A stretch of DNA of 64,000 bases, from assembly GCA_016794345.1 (NCBI GenBank), contig JAEUKE010000314.1, forward strand, positions 124,001 through 188,000. Reading direction: 5' to 3'. Of this stretch, positions 1 through 6,613 are shown in pieces. The stretch's first letter is position 1. Every line of letters begins with the position of its first letter. The notes below the pieces were generated by a model, which was not told the DNA's origin, did not search any database, and was given only the letters and a program-made list of their open reading frames with translations. The DNA comes from Myxococcales bacterium (lineage in GTDB: Bacteria; Myxococcota_A; Polyangia; Polyangiales; Polyangiaceae). A program made the position numbers and the translations under genes.

Positions 1-89
1 GCTGCGAACGAGGTCTCGAGCAGGCCGATCGTCACCTCGTCGAACGAAGGTGCCGGCGGCGGCACGACCGATAGGTGGGCGGCGCTCAT
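1..89 (-). CDS. Partial gene downstream of cheW, runs off the left edge
   Basis: Only the first 29 codons are present. The ATG at 89 overlaps the stop of the cheW gene (ATGA), so this is the third gene of the CheA-CheW transcription unit and is probably translationally coupled. The visible product begins MSAAHLSVVPPPAPSFDEV and continues with a short helix-like stretch ending LLETSFA. That stretch weakly resembles the first helix of bacterial globins, but 29 residues are too few for an assignment. Its place in the operon suggests a signalling role; this is inference only. Confidence 0.65.
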   Translation of the reverse strand, partial: MSAAHLSVVPPPAPSFDEVTIGLLETSFA

Positions 90-562
90 CGATCGCCTCC
101 GCGCGCGCCGTCTTCGCCGCCGTGTTTGCCGTCTTCATCGAGGAGACGACCGATATCGAGCCGGAGCATCAGGCGATCCTCGAGCGTGGCGATCTGCTGC
201 ACGAACTGGCGCTCGGCCGGCGACACCGTCTCGGGGACCTCGCGCCAGGCGTTCGTCGGGAGCTCGATCACGTCGCCGATCTCGTCGACGACCAGGCTCA
301 CGGGCCCTTCCGAGGTCTTGACGACCAGGTTGGAAGAAGGCGCCTTCTCCGGCCTCGGCGCGATACCCAGGCGCGTCCGCAGGTCGAGCGCGGGGAGGAT
401 CTGTCCTCGGAGGTTGGTGAGCCCCACGATGTGCGGTGGCGCGAGGGGGACGGGGGTGACCTCCTGCGCCATCAGGACCTCTTGCACGTCCTTCACGTCG
501 ACTCCGAAGAGCTCGCCGTCGACGAAGAACGTCGCCATCTGTTGTTGTGTGCTCGCGCTCAT
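86..562 (-). CDS. cheW: CheW-like chemotaxis coupling protein
   Basis: A 158-residue single-domain CheW protein, which couples receptors to the histidine kinase CheA in the cytoplasm. The CheW beta-barrel pattern is clear: TFFVDGELFGVDVKDVQEV near the N-terminus, then HIVGLTNLRGQILPALDLR and LVVDEIGDVIEL. The start is the ATG at 562, which overlaps the stop of the upstream cheA (ATGA); an open frame upstream of it lies inside cheA and has no CheW character. The downstream gene again overlaps by four bases. The last 15 residues are charged and Gly-rich and look like a disordered tail. The size and motifs are ordinary for the family, so the call is secure; the specific pathway it serves is unknown. 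Confidence 0.93.
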   Translation of the reverse strand: MSASTQQQMATFFVDGELFGVDVKDVQEVLMAQEVTPVPLAPPHIVGLTNLRGQILPALDLRTRLGIAPRPEKAPSSNLVVKTSEGPVSLVVDEIGDVIELPTNAWREVPETVSPAERQFVQQIATLEDRLMLRLDIGRLLDEDGKHGGEDGARGGDR

Positions 563-3549
563 GCTGCGCTCCTCTTGGCCTCGGGAAGGACGGACGCGAC
601 CTTCGCGAGGAGGTCCGCGCGGTCGAGCTTGTGGACGTAGGCGTTGGCACCGCACGAGGCGGCGATCGCTTGGAGGTGAGGGAGGTCGTGTTTGCTGATG
701 ATCACGACCGGGGTGTTCTTGTGGTCCGCGTGCGCGCGGATGCTCCGCGTCAGCGTGAGGCCGTCGGTGCCCGGCATCTCCACGTCCGAGATGATCGCGT
801 CGAAGGGCCGCCCCTCCTGCTTGGCCGCGTCGAGCTGGGCGAGCACGGTCTCACCGTCCGAGAGGGCGAGGGCCTCGTGGCCGGCGGAGCGGAGGTACCC
901 GAGGAGGACCGAACGCATCAGCAAGGAGTCGTCCACGACGAGCACCCGCGCGTTGCGCGGCTTCGAGGCCATGCCCTCCGTGGCGAGCTTGGGGCTGAAG
1001 CGCTTCACGATCCCGAAGACGTCGAGGAGGATCGTGGTCTTGCCGAGCAGGACCTGTGAGCCGAGCACACCGTCGCTCGCGTCGCGGGTGCGCGCCGCCG
1101 TGGGCTCGCTCTCGACGATGTCCACGATGCTCTGCACTGCGAGCCCGATGGGGCTGCCGAAGTCGAAGACGATCACCGGCTGCTCGTCGAGCTTCGAGGA
1201 TGGCCCGAGCGGGAGGAAGTCCTCCGGCCGGATGACCGGCATGATGACGCTCCGGTATTGCAGCACGTCGTTGCCCGCCACCCGCTCGATCGCGTGAGCG
1301 GGGATCCGCTCGATGCGTGAGACTGTCGAGAGCGGCACCGCACACTGGGTCTCCCCGGCCGTGAAGACGAGGAACGACTCGAGCTGCGACGTCTTCGGCG
1401 GCTTCGCAGCCGTCGCGTTCGCGCTCCTCGAGCCGATCTTCATGTTTCCGCGCGTCGCCAGGCCGAGCACGTCGAGGATGAGGGCCAGCGAACCGTCGCC
1501 GAGGATGGTCGCGCCGGAGTAGCACGTGAGGCGCTTGAGCGACCGGTGCATCGGCTTGACGACGATCTCGACCGTGTCTTCCACGCCGTCGACGAGGAGC
1601 CCGTATCGGCGATCGCCGGCCGAGACCACGACGATGTTGACGCCGTCCGTCGGCGCGCTGCCTGCGGGTAGCTTCAGCGTCTCGGCGAGGCGGAGCAGCG
1701 GCAGGACCGTCCCGCGCAGTCGGTAGATCTCCGCGCCGCGGACGCGCTCGATCTGCTTGTCCAAGTCGGCCGAGCCGATGTGGACGAGCTCCAGCACGTT
1801 GAGCTGAGGGATCGCGTAGCGCTGGCCCGCCGCGGTGACGAGCAAGGCGGGGACGATCGCGAGCGTGAGCGGGATCTTCAGGCGGACCTTCGTGCCTTTG
1901 CCGAGCGTCGACGAGAGCTCGACGACGCCACCGGCCCGCTCCACCTGCGTCCGGACGACGTCCATCCCCACGCCTCGGCCCGAGATGTTCGTCACCTGCT
2001 CCGCGGTGGAGAAGCCAGGGAGGAAGATCACGTCGACGATCTCCCTGTCATTCATCTGCGAGGCTTCGGTGAAGGAGAGCAGGCCTCGCTCGATGGAGCG
2101 CGAGCGGAGCTTCTTCGGGTCGAGGCCCTTGCCGTCGTCCTCGATCTCGATGTTCACGCTGCCTCCCTCGTGGAACGCTCGGACGCGCAGGCTGCCGGCG
2201 GTCGGCTTCCCGGCCGCGCGCCGCACATCCGGCGCCTCGATCCCGTGATCGATGGCGTTGCGGACGAGGTGCATGAGCGGGTCGCGGACGAGCTCGATGA
2301 AGGTGCGGTCGAGCTCGGTCGCGTTCCCGTCGATCTGGCAGGCCACCTCCTTGCCGGTGGCTCGCGTGATGCTCCGCACCATCCGCGGGATCTGGTCGAA
2401 GAGGCGGGAGATCGGCTGCATGCGCGTTCGCATGACCTGTTCCTGCAGCTCGGAGGTCACGATGTTGAGCCGCTGGGCCGTCGCCGCGACGTTGGCACGG
2501 GCGTCTTTGTCGGAGTTCGCGATCTGGAGGATCTGGTTTCGGGCGAGCACGAGCTCCCCGACCAGGTTCATGAGCTGCTCGAGCAAGCCCACGCCCACCC
2601 GGATCGTCGCCTCCTCGATCGAGCGGACGCCCTCGCCGGTGGCGGCGACCGCGGCCTTGGCGCGAGCCGCCGCTGCGCGCAGCTGCTCCGCGAGCGCCTC
2701 GGCGTTCCCCTCGACGGCGTATTCGATGGGGAAGGTGCCCGTCTGGTGGGAGACGATCGCGTCACCCTCCTCCTTGGAGGACACCAGGTAGATGAAGGGG
2801 ATCTTCGGGCTCGGCTTGTCGCCGCCGAAGTAGCGCGCGGCGAGGTCGAGGCCGTCGATGACCGCGAGGTGCTGCGAGAGGAGGAGGACCTCCGCGACCG
2901 GCGGCGGGTCGCCCGGACGGAGCGCTCGGATCTTCCCGAGCGCGTCCGCGCCATTCAGTGCGATGCCGCACTTGAGGCCGTGCGCGTCGAGCCCGGCGGC
3001 GATCCGCTTCGCTTCGTCTTCATCGCGGTGCGCGACGAGGACGTTGAGCGGGGGGCCCGCGGGCGCCTTCGGGAGCGCGTCCGGTCTGGCCGACTCGGGC
3101 TTGGCCGACTCCGGCTTCGGCGCCTCGGCCTTGGCCACCTCGGTCTTCTTCCCCTCGCCGGGGCCGGGCAGGTGCGAGCGAATTCGCGCCGTGAGGTCGG
3201 TGACCGACAGCTCGCCCTCGTTGTTCACCTGTTTGACGTTGTTGAGGAGGGTCCGGAGGACATCCGCCGCCTCCAGGAAGATCGTCACCATGTCGCTGTT
3301 CAACGTGAGGGAGCCCTCACGCAGCTTGCCGAGGACGTCCTCCGCCGCGTGTGCGACGGACTCGATCCTCTTGAGCTCGAGGAAGCTCGACGTCCCCTTG
3401 ATTGTGTGAAGCTCCCGGAAGAGCGCGTTCAACCGGTCGCCGGGCGCCGCGCCGTTCTCGAGCTCGAGCAACATGGTCTCGACTCGACCGAGGCCCTCGA
3501 AGCTCTCTTCGAGGAACACGGTGATCGCTTCAAGGTCCTCTTCGTTCAT
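559..3549 (-). CDS. cheA: Hybrid chemotaxis histidine kinase CheA with internal pseudo-receiver and C-terminal receiver
   Basis: A 996-residue CheA-type kinase that would autophosphorylate on His and pass phosphate to receiver domains. The order seen is: Hpt domain (about 1-105, phospho-His48 in LHTIKGTSSF); Pro/Ala/Lys linker (130-165); a receiver-like domain (about 166-295) in which the expected phospho-Asp is Ser225 (EVLLLSQHL); dimerisation region; HATPase (N431, DDGKGLD 471-477, GRGVGMD 524-530); CheW-like domain (about 565-700); a second CheW-like domain (about 722-850); and a complete receiver (D873/D874, phospho-D922, S952, K974). The ATG at 3549 is preceded by GAGAGG at good spacing. 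The frame is open further upstream but shows no family similarity. The gene overlaps cheW by four bases. This resembles the hybrid CheA proteins of myxobacterial Frz/Che systems (FrzE-like), but the extra pseudo-receiver and second CheW domain are unusual. Confidence 0.93.
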   Translation of the reverse strand: MNEEDLEAITVFLEESFEGLGRVETMLLELENGAAPGDRLNALFRELHTIKGTSSFLELKRIESVAHAAEDVLGKLREGSLTLNSDMVTIFLEAADVLRTLLNNVKQVNNEGELSVTDLTARIRSHLPGPGEGKKTEVAKAEAPKPESAKPESARPDALPKAPAGPPLNVLVAHRDEDEAKRIAAGLDAHGLKCGIALNGADALGKIRALRPGDPPPVAEVLLLSQHLAVIDGLDLAARYFGGDKPSPKIPFIYLVSSKEEGDAIVSHQTGTFPIEYAVEGNAEALAEQLRAAAARAKAAVAATGEGVRSIEEATIRVGVGLLEQLMNLVGELVLARNQILQIANSDKDARANVAATAQRLNIVTSELQEQVMRTRMQPISRLFDQIPRMVRSITRATGKEVACQIDGNATELDRTFIELVRDPLMHLVRNAIDHGIEAPDVRRAAGKPTAGSLRVRAFHEGGSVNIEIEDDGKGLDPKKLRSRSIERGLLSFTEASQMNDREIVDVIFLPGFSTAEQVTNISGRGVGMDVVRTQVERAGGVVELSSTLGKGTKVRLKIPLTLAIVPALLVTAAGQRYAIPQLNVLELVHIGSADLDKQIERVRGAEIYRLRGTVLPLLRLAETLKLPAGSAPTDGVNIVVVSAGDRRYGLLVDGVEDTVEIVVKPMHRSLKRLTCYSGATILGDGSLALILDVLGLATRGNMKIGSRSANATAAKPPKTSQLESFLVFTAGETQCAVPLSTVSRIERIPAHAIERVAGNDVLQYRSVIMPVIRPEDFLPLGPSSKLDEQPVIVFDFGSPIGLAVQSIVDIVESEPTAARTRDASDGVLGSQVLLGKTTILLDVFGIVKRFSPKLATEGMASKPRNARVLVVDDSLLMRSVLLGYLRSAGHEALALSDGETVLAQLDAAKQEGRPFDAIISDVEMPGTDGLTLTRSIRAHADHKNTPVVIISKHDLPHLQAIAASCGANAYVHKLDRADLLAKVASVLPEAKRSAA

Positions 3550-3752
3550 CGCCCTCTCGCCCTCGCGTTGTCCGATTCCTGGACATTCGCCTTCCTTGGG
3601 GCCAACGGACCTCCGCGACTGGACCTTTAAGGTTCCCGAAAGGGACCGTTGATGTTGACGATGAGGGCGCCAAGGCATTGACGCGTCCGCAGATCCTTCA
3701 CCTGGAAGAAGGGCAGAACCCGGCGGCACGCCGATTGGAAAGGGACGACCGC

Positions 3753-4238
3753 ATGACGACGTTGGCAGCGTGGGTCGAAGCGGGGGTCGGGGCGATGAGA
3801 GAGGTCGGCACGACCGTCCTCGGCTGCGGAGAGGTCGAGCTCCTCCGCACCTTCGACGGCCTCGACGAGACGAGCGAGAGCGGAGCCTACCTCCCGCTCA
3901 TCGGGGACGAGGTGGTCGAGCTCGGCCTGCTGGGCGCGGAGTCGAGCTGCGCCTTCGCGGCCCGCTCGCTCCTCGGCATGAGCCCCGAGGAAGAGATGCC
4001 CCCGGGGGACGTCGCGGATGCGTTCTGCGAGATCCTCAACATCGCGAGCGGGCTGGTGAAGGCCCATCCTTCCGGGGCGTTCGAGCCGCTGAAAACGGGC
4101 TTGCCGCTCTTCATTCGCGGCCACGCCGTCTTCCGAGACGGCGTCCAAGCGGCGACCGCCGAGCTCTCGTTCGACGGCGTGCCGATGTCGCTGGTCGTGG
4201 TGTTACGCGGGGAGAGCGGCGCGCACGCCGGAACGTGA
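3753..4238 (+). CDS. CheX/CheC-like phosphatase-fold protein (first copy)
   Basis: A 161-residue cytoplasmic protein with a CheX/CheC-like core. The ExxN signature used by CheC/CheX/FliY to attack phospho-CheY is present as E93-x-x-N96 in FCEILNIASG, and the C-terminal half (GHAVFRDGVQAATAELSF) fits the beta-strands that follow. The start is the ATG at 3753, which has AGGGA seven bases upstream; a TTG at 3678 in the same frame is possible but adds a non-conserved leader. It is the first gene of a plus-strand cassette (CheX-like, CheY, second CheX-like) transcribed divergently from cheA. A phosphatase or adaptor role toward the neighbouring CheY is inferred from the motif and the neighbourhood. 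Confidence 0.75.
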   Translation: MTTLAAWVEAGVGAMREVGTTVLGCGEVELLRTFDGLDETSESGAYLPLIGDEVVELGLLGAESSCAFAARSLLGMSPEEEMPPGDVADAFCEILNIASGLVKAHPSGAFEPLKTGLPLFIRGHAVFRDGVQAATAELSFDGVPMSLVVVLRGESGAHAGT

Positions 4239-4293
4239 AGCGCGCCCTTATCACCCTGCGCGATCGTTCCGCATTTGATCGAGAGGTGGAGCC

Positions 4294-4656
4294 ATGAAGA
4301 AGATTCTCATCGTCGACGACAGCAAAGCCATGCGAATGCTCGTCACCCGGTCGCTTCGCCAGGCAGGCTACGGCGACTGCACCTTCCTCGAAGCGGCGGA
4401 CGGCCAGCAGGGGCTGGGCGTCATCCGGGCCGAGCAGCCGGATCTGGTCCTGTGTGACTGGAACATGCCCAACATGCTCGGGATCGACCTCCTGAAGGCG
4501 GTCCGCGCCGAGGGCTGCAAGGTCACCTTCGGCTTCGTCACCTCCGAGGTGAGCGAGTCGATCAAGCAGCAGGCGAAGGACGCCGGTGCGGCCTTCATGA
4601 TCTCCAAGCCCTTCACCTCCGAAGCGGTGAAGAGCGCCCTGTCCGTCACCATGTAA
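4294..4656 (+). CDS. cheY: CheY-like single-domain response regulator
   Basis: A 120-residue stand-alone receiver. The conserved residues are present: acidic pair D8/D9 (LIVDDSKAMR), phospho-acceptor D55 (LVLCDWNMP), T83 and K105 (ISKPF). There is no output domain, so it would act by protein-protein contact as CheY does. It begins with ATG at 4294 after a purine-rich GAGAGGTGGAG Shine-Dalgarno region. It sits 55 bases after one CheX-like gene and 12 bases before another, an arrangement consistent with a phospho-CheY switch and dedicated phosphatases. The phosphodonor is probably the divergently encoded CheA hybrid; this link is inferred from proximity. Confidence 0.93.
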   Translation: MKKILIVDDSKAMRMLVTRSLRQAGYGDCTFLEAADGQQGLGVIRAEQPDLVLCDWNMPNMLGIDLLKAVRAEGCKVTFGFVTSEVSESIKQQAKDAGAAFMISKPFTSEAVKSALSVTM

Positions 4657-4668
4657 GGGGAGTCGAAC

Positions 4669-5160
4669 ATGTCCGCTGCCGCAGCTGCCCAGAAGGTCTC
4701 GGTGCTCCGCGCCGTCGACATCGGAGCCGTGCTCCGCGATCTGATCGGCAAGCCCGTTCAAGTGAAGGAGCTGAAGCCGGTCATCACGGTCGAGGACTTC
4801 TACGTCATCGCCGAATACGACCGGGAAGATGGCACCCTCGGCGCGAGCGCCGCCATCGACCTGCCTCTCTCTGCGAGCCTCGCCGCGGCGCTCACGCTGG
4901 TGCCGCCCGGTGTCGCCGAGGCCTCGATCAAGGCGAAGAAGCTCGAGGAGATGCTCGAAGAGAACCTCGGTGAGGTGCTCAACGTCATCGGTCGGGTGTT
5001 CAACGCTCCGGAGACGCCTCGCGTCATCCTCAGGCGCAAGAGCAAGCCGCCGAGCGCGCTGCCGCTCAAGCAGTTCTGGTTCAAGTCCCCGACACGGCAC
5101 ACCATCGAGGTCGCCGTGCCAGGCTACAAGTCGGGCCGACTCGCCGTCGTGGCGGGTTGA
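4669..5160 (+). CDS. CheX/CheC-like protein (second copy)
   Basis: A 163-residue protein whose centre carries another ExxN signature (E102-x-x-N105 in LGEVLNVIGRVFN) preceded by an acidic helix KKLEEMLEENL. It diverges strongly from the first copy and lacks the first copy's N-terminal part, so they are paralogues in architecture rather than recent duplicates. The ATG at 4669 lies 12 bases after cheY and has AGGGGAG upstream, which indicates one operon. The likely role is binding or dephosphorylating the neighbouring CheY. The fold assignment rests on the motif and context, and the flanking regions are not recognised. Confidence 0.6.
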   Translation: MSAAAAAQKVSVLRAVDIGAVLRDLIGKPVQVKELKPVITVEDFYVIAEYDREDGTLGASAAIDLPLSASLAAALTLVPPGVAEASIKAKKLEEMLEENLGEVLNVIGRVFNAPETPRVILRRKSKPPSALPLKQFWFKSPTRHTIEVAVPGYKSGRLAVVAG

Positions 5161-5169
5161 GCCAGTCCC

Positions 5170-5188
5170 GTGGAAACGGAGTTTCCAC
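5170..5188. terminator. Perfect 8-bp hairpin after the cheX/cheY/cheX cassette
   Basis: GTGGAAAC, a 3-base loop GGA, then GTTTCCAC form a perfect stem ten bases after the stop of the second CheX-like gene. There is no T-run, so it is a candidate terminator or mRNA-stabilising hairpin rather than a canonical intrinsic terminator. It is the first of several inverted repeats in this gap. Confidence 0.5.
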
Positions 5189-5201
5189 CAGAGGAGAACG
5201 A

Positions 5202-5294
5202 GTCCCCTCCGGGACAAAACCAACACCTCGCCCGAGAATTCGGGCCGCCTTCGCCCCGTCAGGGGCGGCACGAATTCTTCAAGGAACGTTGGTT
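5202..5294. repeat. Cluster of nested inverted repeats in the 143-bp convergent intergenic gap
   Basis: Three further inverted repeats follow the first hairpin. GTCCC-CTCC-GGGAC lies at 5202-5215. A 15-bp arm at 5235-5249 (AGAATTCGGGCCGCC) pairs with 5264-5278 with a single mismatch. An outer arm AACCAAC at 5218-5224 pairs with GTTGGTT at 5288-5294. Together they could fold into one long hairpin between convergent genes. It may be a bidirectional terminator or a dispersed palindromic repeat element; a single window cannot separate these. Confidence 0.6.
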
Positions 5295-5302
5295 CCAGGG
5301 GG

Positions 5303-5665
5303 CTAGCGAAGACAGTCGATCCGGGCGCCGAGGACGTCGGCGGCGTCGAACGCGCCGTCTTGCACCGTCCAGACCACGACCGCCGAATCGCCATCCCCCG
5401 ACGCGACGACGCCGAGCCTCTCGGAAGGCGAAGGAGGTGCCGACACGGGGATCGCGACCTCGGCTCGCGGAGCGCCATCGGGCTCGAATACCCGCAGCGT
5501 CAGCGCTCCCGAGCCCAGATTCTCGTCGGAGACGATGAAGAGCGCGCCGTCGTCGCTGGATGCCGCGGCGAAGCGAGTCGAGGCTGGACCCGTCGCCGCG
5601 AAAGCCTCCGCCAGGGGAACGCCTTCCGTGGTGAGCGGAATGGCGACGGCTGCCCGGGGGGGCAC
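5303..5665 (-). pseudogene. Probable C-terminal remnant of a secreted protein related to the 27.2-28.5 kb lipoprotein
   Basis: A 120-residue frame starting at a GTG that lies three bases from the stop of the hydrolase gene. It has no signal peptide. Its end (DVLGARIDCLR) matches the C-terminal style of the complete 446-residue lipoprotein encoded at 27199-28539 (GVFGARFDCR), and its hydrophobic beta-strand pattern (LFIVSDENLGSGALTLRVF) also fits the end of that family. The simplest reading is a truncated paralogue whose N-terminal two thirds have been lost and replaced by the hydrolase gene. It could still be translated by read-through of the operon; function is doubtful. Confidence 0.5.
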
Positions 5666-5667
5666 GC

Positions 5668-6537
5668 TCAGATCTTCGTGATCTCCTCGTACGCCTCGGG
5701 GCGGCGGTCCCGGTAGAACTGCCAGGTCGCGCGGACCTCGTCGATCACCTTCATGTCGAGGTCCGAGACGACGAGCTCGTCCTTGTCCTCGCTCGCTTCG
5801 GCGATGATCTGGCCGCGCGGGTTCACGAAATAGCTCGTGCCGTAGAACTTGCCGATGTTCCAGGGCGCCTCCGTGCCGACGCGGTTGATGCAGCCCATGT
5901 AATAGCCGTTGGCGACGGCGTGCGCGGGCTGCTCGATCTTCCAGAGGTACTGGGAGAGGCCGGCGACCGTGGCGGACGGGTTGAACACGATCTCGGCGCC
6001 GTTCAGGCCGAGGCAGCGCGCGCCCTCCGGGAAGTGGCGGTCGTAGCAGATGTAGACGCCGACCTTGGCGTACCGTGTCTGGAAGACCGGGTAGCCGCCG
6101 TTGCCCGGCTTGAAGAAGAACTTCTCGAAGAAGCCGGGCCGGACCTGAGGGATGTGCTGCTTGCGGTACTTGCCCAGGTACTTGCCGTCCGCGTCGATCA
6201 CGGCGGCCGTGTTGTAGAAGACGCCGCTCATCTCCCGCTCGTACACGGGGACGACCATGACCATGTTGTACTTCTTGGCGTAGGTCGACATCAGCTCGAC
6301 CGTGGGCCCAGGCATCTCCTCGGCCGCCTCGTACCAGCGAGGGTCCTGGCTGGGGCAGAAGTAAGGCCCGTTGAAGATCTCCTGGAGGCAGAGGATCTGC
6401 ACGCCCTTCTTGCCGGCGTCCTCGATGAAGGGGATGTGTTTGTCGACCATCGCCTTCTGGATCTCGCTGACGGGCTTGGTCTCGTCATTCAGCGGGTTCG
6501 AGCACTGAATGAGGCCACACTTCACGGTCTTGCTCAT
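5668..6537 (-). CDS. Carbon-nitrogen hydrolase, probable beta-ureidopropionase (N-carbamoyl-beta-alanine amidohydrolase)
   Basis: A 289-residue nitrilase-superfamily enzyme with the full Glu-Lys-Cys catalytic triad: E53 (LCLQEIFNG), K126 (YRKQHIP) and C164 (VYICYDRHFPEG). The YICYDRHFPEG and GYYMGCINRVG motifs are typical of beta-ureidopropionase and N-carbamoylputrescine amidohydrolase. The ATG at 6537 is chosen because AGGTGA precedes it by six bases; a GTG three codons upstream overlaps that site. The nearby preA and preT genes encode the first step of reductive pyrimidine breakdown, so hydrolysis of N-carbamoyl-beta-alanine (third step) is the best guess. The middle enzyme, dihydropyrimidinase, is not in the window. 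Confidence 0.85.
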   Translation of the reverse strand: MSKTVKCGLIQCSNPLNDETKPVSEIQKAMVDKHIPFIEDAGKKGVQILCLQEIFNGPYFCPSQDPRWYEAAEEMPGPTVELMSTYAKKYNMVMVVPVYEREMSGVFYNTAAVIDADGKYLGKYRKQHIPQVRPGFFEKFFFKPGNGGYPVFQTRYAKVGVYICYDRHFPEGARCLGLNGAEIVFNPSATVAGLSQYLWKIEQPAHAVANGYYMGCINRVGTEAPWNIGKFYGTSYFVNPRGQIIAEASEDKDELVVSDLDMKVIDEVRATWQFYRDRRPEAYEEITKI

Positions 6538-6613
6538 CTTGGTCACCTGGGCGACTCGATAAGCGCGCGGAGCCGCGGCGAAAAGAGAGAACGGAGCGGC
6601 CCACGCGGACGGA

